This document shows positions 5,072 through 11,908 of a stretch of 11,908 nucleotides of DNA, piece after piece; within the stretch, counting starts at the first letter, position 1, and every line of letters begins with the position of its first letter. The stretch spans positions 2,209,699-2,221,606 of the forward strand of contig CP070830.1 of assembly GCA_020344865.1 (NCBI GenBank). The letters are read 5' to 3'. The notes below the pieces were generated by a model that was not told the origin of the DNA, did not search any database, and worked only from the letters and a program-made list of their open reading frames with translations. The position numbers and the translations under genes are program-made. The stretch is from Planctomycetota bacterium. Lineage in GTDB: Bacteria; Planctomycetota; Phycisphaerae; Sedimentisphaerales; Anaerobacaceae.

Positions 5072-7471
5072 ATGAAATCAGGTCTGGGACGTAAAGGCGT
5101 CGTTTTTGTGGTGTTTTTGATGGTTTGCGGGGCGGTGTACGGCAAGCCCTGGCCGGGGAGCGGGGACGCCAATGACCCGTATCGGATACACAGTGCAGCG
5201 CAGATGCAGGCGATAGGGGCGGACGCGAACTACTGGGTGGCGCACTTCAGGCTGTTGAAGGACATCGACCTGGATGAATATACGGGGACAAGTTTTAACA
5301 TCATTGGGACGGACTACGTTAATCCTTTTGCCGGAGTATTTGACGGGAACGGTCATACGATATCGAATTTTACGTATGATTCGAACGGAGTGAATTATGT
5401 CGGTCTTTTCGGATATGTCAGTGACGTGAACGCAGAAATTAAGGGTCTCGGATTAACAGAGCCTAATATTGGTGCGGGGACAGGCAGCTACGTTGGTTGT
5501 CTTATTGGTCGCCTAGTGGAAGGAACCGTCACAGATTGCTATGTTGAGGGCGGCGGTGTTTCAGGCAATTTTCGTGTTGGTGGTCTGATTGGAAGCACTT
5601 ACGGCGGTAATATATCCAACTGTTATTCAACAAGCAGTGTTACAGGGGAGGGAGGTAGTGTTGGCGGGCTGGTGGGGGGTACTGTGTTGGATAGTAATAT
5701 ATCCAACAGTTATTCGACGGGCGATGTTACAGGATATCGTGGTGTCGGCGGCTTGGCAGGATCCTTTGAGGGAAATCTACAAGGGTGTTATTCGACAGGT
5801 AATGTTACAGGGGAAGGTGAAGTCGGCGGTTTGGCAGGAACCTCTTCCTGGGGAAATATACAAGGCTGTTATTCTTTGAGCAGTGTTACAGGGAGCGGAT
5901 ATTATGTTGGTGGGCTGGTTGGATACATGAAGAAAGATACTTCTATCTCCAACAGTTATTCGACAGGGACTGTTTCAGGAGGATATGAAGTCGGCGGACT
6001 GGTTGGCAACATCAGGGAGGGATACATTGAAAATTGTTATTCAACGGGCGGTGTTACGGGTGGAGGAAATTTTGTCGGGGGTCTGGTTGGATATAATGGG
6101 GGCGGCTATTATGGCGGGGTGATAAACTGCTATTGGGACACAGAGAGCAGCGGCATAGATACGGGTTATTGGGGGGTCGGTTTGACTACCGCAGATATGC
6201 ACAGCAAACACACATTCTTTTTGTGGGGCTGTGACGGGGGCTGGACGATTGATGACGGCAACGATTACCCAAGGCTGGCGTGGGAGGGCAAGGCCGGTGA
6301 AGTTATAGATGTGGGCTGCGGTACGGAAGAAGAGCCGTATCTGGTTTATGGGGCCAGCAGCATGTATGTGATAGGCGGGAATCAACTGATTTATGAATAT
6401 AACTATAAGAATTACGACAAGCACTACAAGCTGATGGCGGATATCGACGTGGGCGGATATATATGGACAGGTTTTAATATCATTGGGAATTACAATTATC
6501 CCTTTGAAGGGGTATTTGACGGGAATGGTCATACGATATCGAATTTTACATGTGATTCCAACGGTACAGATAGTGTAGGGCTTTTCGGATTTATCCATGA
6601 CGCGAACGCAGAGGTCAAGAATCTCGGGCTGATTGAGCCATGTATCAACGGCGGAAACGGCTATTGTGCGGGTTCGCTGGTTGGGACTCTTTGGAGTGGA
6701 ACCGTCAGGGGCTGCTATGTCAAGGCTGGCAGTGTTACAGGGAATGCATTTATTGGCGGTTTGGTTGGACGCAATGATTGGGGCTTAGTCGCCGAATGTT
6801 ACGCGGAAAGCAGGGTATCGGGGAGCAGCATCGTGGGGGGATTGGTGGGACAAACCAGTGCAACTGTTTCCTCGTGTTACGCAGGCGGAGAAGTCTTCGG
6901 AGATAACGCTGTTGGGGGGCTGGTGGGGAGTAATTACACGGATTTCTGGACTGGAACTGGGCGTATTTTAAGGAGCTATTCCAAAGCTCTGGTTTCCGGT
7001 GGAGAGAATGTCGGTGGATTAGTAGGATCCTACCAGAGTTATGACTATGGATACAATCATGTAGCTTGTTTCTGGGACAGCGATGTTAATCCTGATGTGA
7101 ACGGCATAGGTAACGCAACCGACCCGAATGTTGTGGGTCTGCCGACGGCGGATATGCAGACGGAGAGTACTTATACGGACGCGGGCTGGGATTTTGTCGG
7201 GGAGGTTATTAACGGGACGGAGGACATATGGAAGATGAACTGTGAGGGGATGAGCTATCCGAAGCTGAGCTGGTGGGAGGCGGCTTTGGGTGATTTTGTA
7301 TGTCCGGACGGAGTGGATATGTTTGATTTTGGGGTTTTGGGGGAAGCGTGGATGAGCGTGCCGGGAGACGGGCACTGGGACGCGGGGTGTGATATATCCG
7401 AGCCGAACGATAATGTAATAGACGGGCTGGATCTGGAGGTATTTGTGGGGAACTGGCTGGAAGGGATGTAA
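5072..7471 (+). CDS. Secreted GLUG-repeat beta-solenoid protein with C-terminal dockerin-like domain
   Basis: The 799-aa product begins with a Sec signal peptide (K/R-rich start, hydrophobic core about 9-22, likely cleavage after VYG24). Two homologous modules follow, about 26-425 and 425-735. Each opens with an NDPYRI/EPYLV-like strand and contains GVFDGNGHTISNF (88-100 and 480-492), then runs of GLUG motifs such as GLFGYV, GGLVGGT, GGLAGSF and GGLVGRN (about nine in module 1 and six in module 2), alternating with NCYSTGxVTG strands. Each ends with a YWDTESSG- or FWDSDVNP-type segment and TADM. GLUG repeats are known from secreted or surface proteins (IgA-protease-like, adhesins) and should form an elongated beta-solenoid. 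Residues 740-799 are a dockerin-like module with VDMFDFGVLGEAW and NVIDGLDLEVFVGNWL. No catalytic site is visible; adhesion or substrate binding is inferred. The next gene begins 18 nt downstream, so an operon is likely. Confidence 0.85.
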   Translation: MKSGLGRKGVVFVVFLMVCGAVYGKPWPGSGDANDPYRIHSAAQMQAIGADANYWVAHFRLLKDIDLDEYTGTSFNIIGTDYVNPFAGVFDGNGHTISNFTYDSNGVNYVGLFGYVSDVNAEIKGLGLTEPNIGAGTGSYVGCLIGRLVEGTVTDCYVEGGGVSGNFRVGGLIGSTYGGNISNCYSTSSVTGEGGSVGGLVGGTVLDSNISNSYSTGDVTGYRGVGGLAGSFEGNLQGCYSTGNVTGEGEVGGLAGTSSWGNIQGCYSLSSVTGSGYYVGGLVGYMKKDTSISNSYSTGTVSGGYEVGGLVGNIREGYIENCYSTGGVTGGGNFVGGLVGYNGGGYYGGVINCYWDTESSGIDTGYWGVGLTTADMHSKHTFFLWGCDGGWTIDDGNDYPRLAWEGKAGEVIDVGCGTEEEPYLVYGASSMYVIGGNQLIYEYNYKNYDKHYKLMADIDVGGYIWTGFNIIGNYNYPFEGVFDGNGHTISNFTCDSNGTDSVGLFGFIHDANAEVKNLGLIEPCINGGNGYCAGSLVGTLWSGTVRGCYVKAGSVTGNAFIGGLVGRNDWGLVAECYAESRVSGSSIVGGLVGQTSATVSSCYAGGEVFGDNAVGGLVGSNYTDFWTGTGRILRSYSKALVSGGENVGGLVGSYQSYDYGYNHVACFWDSDVNPDVNGIGNATDPNVVGLPTADMQTESTYTDAGWDFVGEVINGTEDIWKMNCEGMSYPKLSWWEAALGDFVCPDGVDMFDFGVLGEAWMSVPGDGHWDAGCDISEPNDNVIDGLDLEVFVGNWLEGM
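5336..5373 (+). repeat. Internal repeat copy 1 (module 1 of GLUG gene)
   Basis: This 38-nt segment encoding VFDGNGHTISNF recurs at 6512-6549 with a single base change (C/T in the Asn codon). The offset is 1176 bp, or 392 codons, equal to the length of one protein module. Confidence 0.75.
6512..6549 (+). repeat. Internal repeat copy 2 (module 2 of GLUG gene)
   Basis: This matches 5336-5373 at 37 of 38 positions. Most of the two modules is much less similar at DNA level, so this island may reflect selection on a tight structural strand or local gene conversion. Confidence 0.75.
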
Positions 7472-7474
7472 TTG
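7313..7474 (+). repeat. Dockerin-coding direct repeat, copy 1
   Basis: The 162-bp 3' end of the GLUG gene is about 94% identical (roughly 10 differences by hand count) to 8672-8833 at the end of the next gene, including bases just past the stop codon. Confidence 0.85.
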
Positions 7475-7489
7475 GTAATTGAAAAGGAA

Positions 7490-8830
7490 ATGAAGACAAG
7501 ACTAATCTGCAGGGCATTTTTGATAAGTATTGTCCTTGTGGGCGCTGGGCCGGCGGCAAAGATGGCACAGGCCGCCAGCGAATATGTATTTTCGGCATTC
7601 CATAAGAGCAGTCAGAGCCTTTTTATCTACACATCAACGGACGGACTGAACTTCACTCTTTACTCGAGTACCGGTTATACCGGACCGACGGGGGTATTAC
7701 GCGACCCAAGCATCATAAAACATACGGACGGGAAATATTATGTCGCGTACACTACCCTGTCGTGGCAACGGAAGACGACCAGCTTCGGGATAGCCTCCAG
7801 CACGGATTTAATCAACTGGACATACCACACCACCGTTGATTCGGGCTTTGACGACACTGAGAAGACCTGGGCGCCGGAGTGGTTCATCGACTCTGACGGG
7901 AGTATCGGAATCATTACCAGCATAAAGAGAGACTCAACAGGATTGTTCGTTCCTTACCTGTATACCCCCACCGACAGCACACTTTCGGCGTGGAATGCTC
8001 CTGAAGATATAGGTATCGGGGCGAATTACATTGACACCTTTATTATCAAGGTGGCCGGCACTTATCACGCATTCGTCAAGAACGAGTCCACCAAATACGT
8101 TGAGTACGCGACGGCAGCCGGTCTGACAGGTCCCTGGACATGGCAAGGGACCGGCGACTGGGCCGGGTGGGGCAATAATGTCGAAGGTCCTGCGCTGTTT
8201 CGGCTCGATACCGGCGAGTGGAGAATCTTTCTGGATTATTACGCTGACAGTGACTACAAGTACTCCACCAGCAGCAACTTAACTATCTGGGATGCGGCCC
8301 AAGAGCTTCCGGGATTATCCGGCATTGTCCGGCACGGGACGGTTATTCGGGTTTCAGATGACACAAATGCGCCCGCGGCACCGACAGGCTTAATCGCTTT
8401 TCTCGGGGACGGTACCATTGACCTCGACTGGGACGATAATACAGAAGAAGACCTTAACAGCTATAACGTTTACCGAAGCACTGACGAAGAAGGGCCATAT
8501 TCGCAGATTGGCACAGGGATTTTGGACAGCAACTATAGCGACAGTACTTTTGTTGATGATGTACAAAATTACTATACTGTAACGGCGGTTGATAATAACG
8601 GAAATGAATCGGACGGATCGAGTCCTGCCTGGATGCTACATTTTTCGGGAGACCTGGATTTTGATGGAATCGTGGATATGTTTGATTTTGGGGTTTTGGG
8701 GGATGCCTGGATGAGTGGGCCGGGAGACGGGCACTGGGACGCGGGCTGTGATATATCGGAGCCGAACGATAATGTAATAGACGGGCTGGATTTGGATGTA
8801 TTTGTGGGGAACTGGCTGGAGGGGATGTGA
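7490..8830 (+). CDS. Secreted GH43-like glycosidase with FnIII and dockerin-like domains
   Basis: ATG7490 follows AAAAGG at short distance and starts a clear signal peptide, giving 446 aa; a TTG at 7472 would add six residues before it. Residues about 30-292 form a five-bladed propeller of the GH43 type: RDPS with the likely catalytic base D72, TWAPEW (126-131), YIDTF with the likely pKa-tuning D182, VEGPALF with the likely acid E232, and RHGTVI with H282, the usual late propeller His. Typical substrates are arabinan, xylan or galactan side chains; specificity cannot be read here. Residues about 293-384 are a fibronectin III domain (PAAPTGL, DLDWDDN, YNVYRS, YYTVTAVDNNGNES). The last 60 residues are a dockerin-like module with calcium-loop patterns DLDFDGIVDMFD and NDNVIDGLDLD. 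It is co-oriented with and 18 nt behind the GLUG gene, so the two secreted proteins are probably co-expressed. Confidence 0.82.
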   Translation: MKTRLICRAFLISIVLVGAGPAAKMAQAASEYVFSAFHKSSQSLFIYTSTDGLNFTLYSSTGYTGPTGVLRDPSIIKHTDGKYYVAYTTLSWQRKTTSFGIASSTDLINWTYHTTVDSGFDDTEKTWAPEWFIDSDGSIGIITSIKRDSTGLFVPYLYTPTDSTLSAWNAPEDIGIGANYIDTFIIKVAGTYHAFVKNESTKYVEYATAAGLTGPWTWQGTGDWAGWGNNVEGPALFRLDTGEWRIFLDYYADSDYKYSTSSNLTIWDAAQELPGLSGIVRHGTVIRVSDDTNAPAAPTGLIAFLGDGTIDLDWDDNTEEDLNSYNVYRSTDEEGPYSQIGTGILDSNYSDSTFVDDVQNYYTVTAVDNNGNESDGSSPAWMLHFSGDLDFDGIVDMFDFGVLGDAWMSGPGDGHWDAGCDISEPNDNVIDGLDLDVFVGNWLEGM

Positions 8831-8833
8831 TTG
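8672..8833 (+). repeat. Dockerin-coding direct repeat, copy 2
   Basis: This is the partner of 7313-7474. Similarity begins abruptly at GTGGATATG and continues to ATTG/GATTG after the stop. Upstream of it the two dockerin modules differ in sequence (CPDGVD in one, DFDGIVD in the other). Confidence 0.85.
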
Positions 8834-8837
8834 AGCG

Positions 8838-8861
8838 TAGCGTATAGTGTTTAGCGTATAG
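8838..8861. repeat. Short tandem repeat between convergent genes
   Basis: TAGCGTATAG occurs at 8838-8847 and again at 8852-8861, and a degenerate GCGGATAG follows. It fills the 50-bp gap between the converging GH43 and nucleoside hydrolase genes. No intrinsic terminator is seen here. Confidence 0.55.
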
Positions 8862-8880
8862 CGGATAGGGTGGAGGGGAG

Positions 8881-9951
8881 CTATTTTGTGAGGAGGCTTG
8901 TCATGAGGTTCCAGAAATTTTTTTCGTTGATTTCGAAGAGGATGCGGGCTTTTTGTGTACCGGCGGGACCTTGTATTTTGTAGCTGAGGCTTCGGCCGTA
9001 GTCGAGGCCGTAGTCTGAATTGACGTCGACGTAGCGGGTTTGCCGGGCGGTAATCAAGGTAGGGTCAATGACGGCGGCGGCGGCGATGGTGTCCCAGACC
9101 AATCGTGTGTATTCGGGATCGGCGTCGAAACGGGGGGCGTATTTTTTCTTGAACATTCGCGCAATTGGTGTGTCGGGTGCTGTGATGCGGTCGAAGATAT
9201 CTTTGTTGAAGTGATATTTCTCACAGACGTCCAGCGGTACGATGAGCTGGTCGGGGAAGGGGGCGCGGAGGCAGATTTTGGCGGCTTCGGGGTCGAACCA
9301 GAAATTGAACTCGGCGGCCGGGGTGGTATTGCCGGGGACGTCAAAGGCGCCGCCCATGTAGACGACGGACTTTATGAGGGGGATGATTTCGGGTGAGATT
9401 CTTACGGCGATGGCGAGGTTTGTGCAGGGGCCGATTGCGAGGACGGTGACCTGGTGTGGGTTGGCCTTGATGGTGTCAATCAGAAAGTTTACGGCGGGGG
9501 CATCGACGGGCTTTATTGTCGGGGTACCACCGAACTCGGCGCGGTAGGCGTCGAGGTACGATGCCGGCGGGGTTTTGGCGAAACAGCCGATGTAGTCCGA
9601 GCTGTAGCCGAACATCTTTCGCTCGAGCCGGATGTTCTCATAGCGGGACGGGCGGAGCGGCCAGCGGACGCCCATCGCGACGGGGACGTCGGGGCGATTG
9701 AGGAGCTCGAGCTGGCCGAGGGCGTAGGCGGCGCCGTCGGGGACCCAGGTGTTGCCGGAGACAATCGTTACGCCGAGCAGGTCTATATCCGGATGGTTTG
9801 CCAGCATCATTAATGCCACGCCATCGTCGTACAAGACGACCATATCGGTGTCGAGGATGACCTTAGATTTGGCGAGGGTGACGGAAGGCGCGGCGAGCAG
9901 CAGCAGCGTTAGTGCGACGAGTATGATGCGGAAGTTTTTGGCGGCGGGCAT
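8881..9951 (-). CDS. Secreted nucleoside hydrolase-like protein (IUNH superfamily) with altered active site
   Basis: The start chosen is ATG at 9951 (356 aa): it has AGAAGG 8 nt upstream and begins a Sec signal peptide (about 1-27). The frame is open farther upstream to 10089, but those residues look non-coding. Family hallmarks are all present: ILDTDM (32-37), DD at 42-43, SGNTW (65-69), AIGPCTNLA, MGGAFDVPGNTTPAAEFN (199-216), WFDPEAA and WDTIAAAAVIDP (286-297). IUNH enzymes hydrolyse the N-glycosidic bond of nucleosides using a Ca2+ held by Asp residues. Here the usual DPGxDD (or DMGNDxDD) loop reads DMVVLYDD, and the His normally preceding the late metal Asp is Trp286. Ca ligands D36, D43 and D287 appear kept. 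Substrate may thus differ from common nucleosides. It is exported, unlike most bacterial IUNH enzymes. Confidence 0.85.
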   Translation of the reverse strand: MPAAKNFRIILVALTLLLLAAPSVTLAKSKVILDTDMVVLYDDGVALMMLANHPDIDLLGVTIVSGNTWVPDGAAYALGQLELLNRPDVPVAMGVRWPLRPSRYENIRLERKMFGYSSDYIGCFAKTPPASYLDAYRAEFGGTPTIKPVDAPAVNFLIDTIKANPHQVTVLAIGPCTNLAIAVRISPEIIPLIKSVVYMGGAFDVPGNTTPAAEFNFWFDPEAAKICLRAPFPDQLIVPLDVCEKYHFNKDIFDRITAPDTPIARMFKKKYAPRFDADPEYTRLVWDTIAAAAVIDPTLITARQTRYVDVNSDYGLDYGRSLSYKIQGPAGTQKARILFEINEKNFWNLMTSLLTK

Positions 9952-10420
9952 AATAAGAACCTTCTTTTTGGTGCGACCTGAATCCGGGCGGTTCAGGGAC
10001 GCAGGTGCGTATTTTTCATTTGGCGGTTTCATAAGAGAATCGATGCTCCTTGAGGGTGTTATGATATCATTGTTCGTGTCGGGGCACAAATTCCAAATTT
10101 GAGTGTTAGCGCAGGCCCGGCATTGCTAAGTTGCGGGAGGGTGTTGTTTTTAGGTCCGAGAAACGAGCCGGGGCGGTGTTTTTGGGTATGGGGACATCGG
10201 TGCGGGCAAGTAATAAGGGGCGCAGGACGGTGTTGAAAGGTGCGGAACAGGTATTTTTTGGGGTGAGAGGCGTGATTGGGGGGATTATCGCGGAAAGAAG
10301 GGGTACGATTGAGCCGATAGTTTCAAGGTGTTTTGAGAGACGTTTTAAATCAAGGCGCGTTCGATTCTTCCGAGGCGAGGGTGGTTTTGTCGGGGCGCGG
10401 TCGTATTCAAGCGAGGTCTT
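9952..10420. other. Divergent intergenic region
   Basis: The 469 bp between the nucleoside hydrolase and pseudopilin genes hold a candidate minus-strand promoter (10061-10089), a short inverted repeat CAAATT-CCA-AATTTG near 10087-10101, and G-rich sequence from 10120 onward. Open frames here (10131-10439 on + and 10106-10429 on -) show no family motif, start signal or domain. No clear promoter for the pseudopilin gene was found. Confidence 0.5.
10061..10089 (-). promoter_or_regulatory. Candidate sigma-70 promoter of the nucleoside hydrolase gene
   Basis: On the minus strand TTGTGC (10089-10084) lies 17 bp from TATCAT (10066-10061), a 5/6 match to TATAAT, giving a leader of about 100 nt before ATG9951. 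The 10-bp palindrome ATGATATCAT (10061-10070) overlaps the -10 and could be an operator. Confidence 0.35.
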
Positions 10421-11908
10421 ATGGGGCATTGCAGTTTGAAGGGTTCAAAGAGGCGGGCGAGCGGTATGACGCTTGTGGAGATGCTTGTTGCCGTGGCTAT
10501 TTTAGTGGTGGTTTTCGCGGTGATAGTGCCGCAGATACGCGCGATTCAAAACAGCTGGGGCTCGAAGCGAGAGATGGTCGAGGCCATTCAAAACGGCAGG
10601 GTCTTAATGGACCATATCGTTTTCAATCTGACTCAGGCGAACAGGATAAGGCAGGTGAGCGACCCTGCGGAGACGGACGGGTACATTGAATTCGAGGACC
10701 ACCACGGCGGTGTAATGCGGTACGAGATTGGCATGGACGGTTTTATCGAGTACGGCCCATTAGATAATCTGAGCGAGTTGGCGGGGCCGGTGAGTGAATT
10801 GCAGTTTACGTGTTATGATGCGTGCGATTTGGATACGCCGATAACGGACGTCAGCCGGATTCGAAGCGTGATGGTGCGGTCGACCTTTACGAATTCGGCC
10901 GGGCTGGGCAGAGACCAGACGTTTGTGGGGGAGGCTTACCTTCGGACAAACAGTATAGCCGGTTCGGGTACGGGGCTGACCGTGACGGAATTGGAGGGGT
11001 CCGAGTTCGAGTTCGATGCAGCGAACGGAGAACAGCCAGCCCTGTGTCAGATAGACGAGAGCAATTATCTTTGCGTTTACAAAGGAGCCGGTCTCAAAGG
11101 TTGGGCGGTAATTTTGACCGTAGACAAAGATAACTGGACGATTGGGAAGGGTACGCCGTTTAGGTTTTATTCGGGAAGTAATTTCGAAAACCCGGCTTTG
11201 GCGCGGATCGACGGGACAAATTACCTTTGCGTTCATACGGGAGAACAGGTGGACGGCTTTGCGGTGATTCTGACGGTGAATACGTTTACGGGGACAATTA
11301 CGAGCGGTACATCGTTTGAATTTGACGAGGACAATGGCGAGATGGCGGCGCTTAGCCGGATAAATTCGACTGACTTTCTGTGTGCGTATACGGGCGAGAC
11401 TGAGGCGTCCTATGAGTATGGCTGGGCCGTAATTCTGACGGCTAATACAGGCACGAGAACGGTTACGATGGGGACACCATTTAAGTTCGAGGACGGCGGC
11501 ACGGTGGAGTCCTGCGCGCTGGCGGACATAGACGGTGTTCACTACCTCTGCACATACGGGTACGACGAGGGGGCAGCCGACAGCTATGAGGTGGGCAGGG
11601 CGTTGGTTCTGACTACGGATACGAGCAGCGGGACAATTACTAAAGAAACAGCCTTTGACTTTGAGACGGTGGGCAAGATATTAGAGGGCGAGTTGGGGAA
11701 GATAGACACGAATCACTACCTTAGTATCTACAACGACAATAAGGGTATAGACGGTCAGGCGGTGGTGCTGACGGTGGATGCGGGCACGTGGTTGATAGGC
11801 AAAGGGGTGACTTTGACGTTCGAACCGGACCAGATACACTTTCCCGGACTTGCGTGGATAAACGGAAATGATTTTCTTTGTGCATACGGTGTATTTGGTA
11901 ATATTGGG
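10421..11908 (+). CDS. Pseudopilin-like protein (type II secretion/type IV pilus) with C-terminal repeats, 3' end outside window
   Basis: The frame is open for 496 codons from ATG10421 to the window edge. GAGGT lies 3 nt before the ATG. The first 15 residues, MGHCSLKGSKRRASG, form a basic leader ending in Gly, followed by MTLVEMLVAVAILVVVFAVI: a prepilin peptidase site with Glu at +5 and a hydrophobic helix. Residues to about 178 resemble PulJ/GspJ-type minor pseudopilins (QNGRVLMDHIVFNLTQANRIR, later RSVMVRSTFTNS). From about 185 the protein changes to at least six repeats of 51-58 residues, each centred on a strand such as IDESNYLCVY (211), IDGTNYLCVH (263), INSTDFLCAY (314), IDGVHYLCTY (370), IDTNHYLSIY (428) and INGNDFLCAY (480), followed by GWAVILTV-like strands. 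A beta-propeller is likely. The role is inferred: a pilus or pseudopilus-linked surface binding protein. Confidence 0.78.
   Translation, partial: MGHCSLKGSKRRASGMTLVEMLVAVAILVVVFAVIVPQIRAIQNSWGSKREMVEAIQNGRVLMDHIVFNLTQANRIRQVSDPAETDGYIEFEDHHGGVMRYEIGMDGFIEYGPLDNLSELAGPVSELQFTCYDACDLDTPITDVSRIRSVMVRSTFTNSAGLGRDQTFVGEAYLRTNSIAGSGTGLTVTELEGSEFEFDAANGEQPALCQIDESNYLCVYKGAGLKGWAVILTVDKDNWTIGKGTPFRFYSGSNFENPALARIDGTNYLCVHTGEQVDGFAVILTVNTFTGTITSGTSFEFDEDNGEMAALSRINSTDFLCAYTGETEASYEYGWAVILTANTGTRTVTMGTPFKFEDGGTVESCALADIDGVHYLCTYGYDEGAADSYEVGRALVLTTDTSSGTITKETAFDFETVGKILEGELGKIDTNHYLSIYNDNKGIDGQAVVLTVDAGTWLIGKGVTLTFEPDQIHFPGLAWINGNDFLCAYGVFGNIG
11051..11893 (+). repeat. Six protein-level repeats in the pseudopilin body
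   Basis: Repeat anchors of the form I(D/N)xxx(Y/F)LCxY start at codons beginning 11051, 11207, 11360, 11528, 11702 and 11858. Spacings are 52, 51, 56, 58 and 52 codons. DNA identity between copies is low, so the repetition is old or maintained at protein level. A further copy may lie beyond the edge. Confidence 0.75.

Noticed and set aside
9040..9813. Long plus-strand frames opposite the nucleoside hydrolase
   Set aside because: They are shadows of a well-supported minus-strand gene with GC-rich codons.
10106..10439. Overlapping frames on both strands upstream of the pseudopilin gene
   Set aside because: No start signal, motif or family resemblance; both are consistent with stop-poor G-rich sequence.
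10760..11542. 260-codon minus-strand frame inside the pseudopilin gene
   Set aside because: The plus-strand frame is open for 496 codons with a prepilin site and periodic repeats; the minus frame has no motif.

Overview
The window reads as a chromosomal segment of a Planctomycetota bacterium, most likely class Phycisphaerae (Sedimentisphaerales-like). This is an inference from four things: the dockerin-like tails on two secreted proteins, a GLUG-repeat protein, a ThiD2-ThiE fusion, and long intergenic spaces with degenerate CACGAAT-type repeats. No marker gene settles the taxonomy.

Left part (1-3931), all on the + strand. The window opens with the last 56 codons of a GH130-type glycoside phosphorylase. 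Next is a 665-aa membrane protein with a sulfatase/phosphoglycerol-transferase fold whose nucleophile position holds Thr. A 600-bp gap follows and contains a well-formed sigma-54 (-24/-12) promoter match, a structured stretch and an intrinsic terminator, together outlining a candidate 184-nt small RNA. It is followed by a thiamin gene encoding HMP-phosphate kinase (ThiD2) fused to thiamin-phosphate synthase (ThiE).

Middle (3932-5071). This 1.1-kb stretch has no convincing gene. It holds DnaA-box-like words, a strongly G-over-C skewed tract, a 10-bp-period CACGAAT-type repeat, and a 127-nt element that folds into a compact four-way junction (cloverleaf) followed by a U-tract hairpin. The cloverleaf and the sRNA candidate are the most unusual items in the window.

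Right part (5072-11908). Two genes form a probable operon behind a TATAAT promoter: a secreted 799-aa GLUG-repeat beta-solenoid protein and a secreted GH43-like glycosidase with a fibronectin III domain. Both end in nearly identical dockerin-like modules, and the identity extends to the DNA. A convergent secreted nucleoside hydrolase-like gene (- strand) has an altered active-site motif. The window ends inside a type II secretion/type IV pilus pseudopilin-like gene (10421 to the edge) whose body carries at least six repeats of about 52 residues.

Taken together, the GH130, GH43 and dockerin proteins suggest extracellular polysaccharide use, with GLUG/dockerin modules for adhesion or assembly, a secreted nucleoside scavenger and a pilin-like surface protein. 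No cohesin, regulator or transporter lies in the window, so the system view stays inferential.
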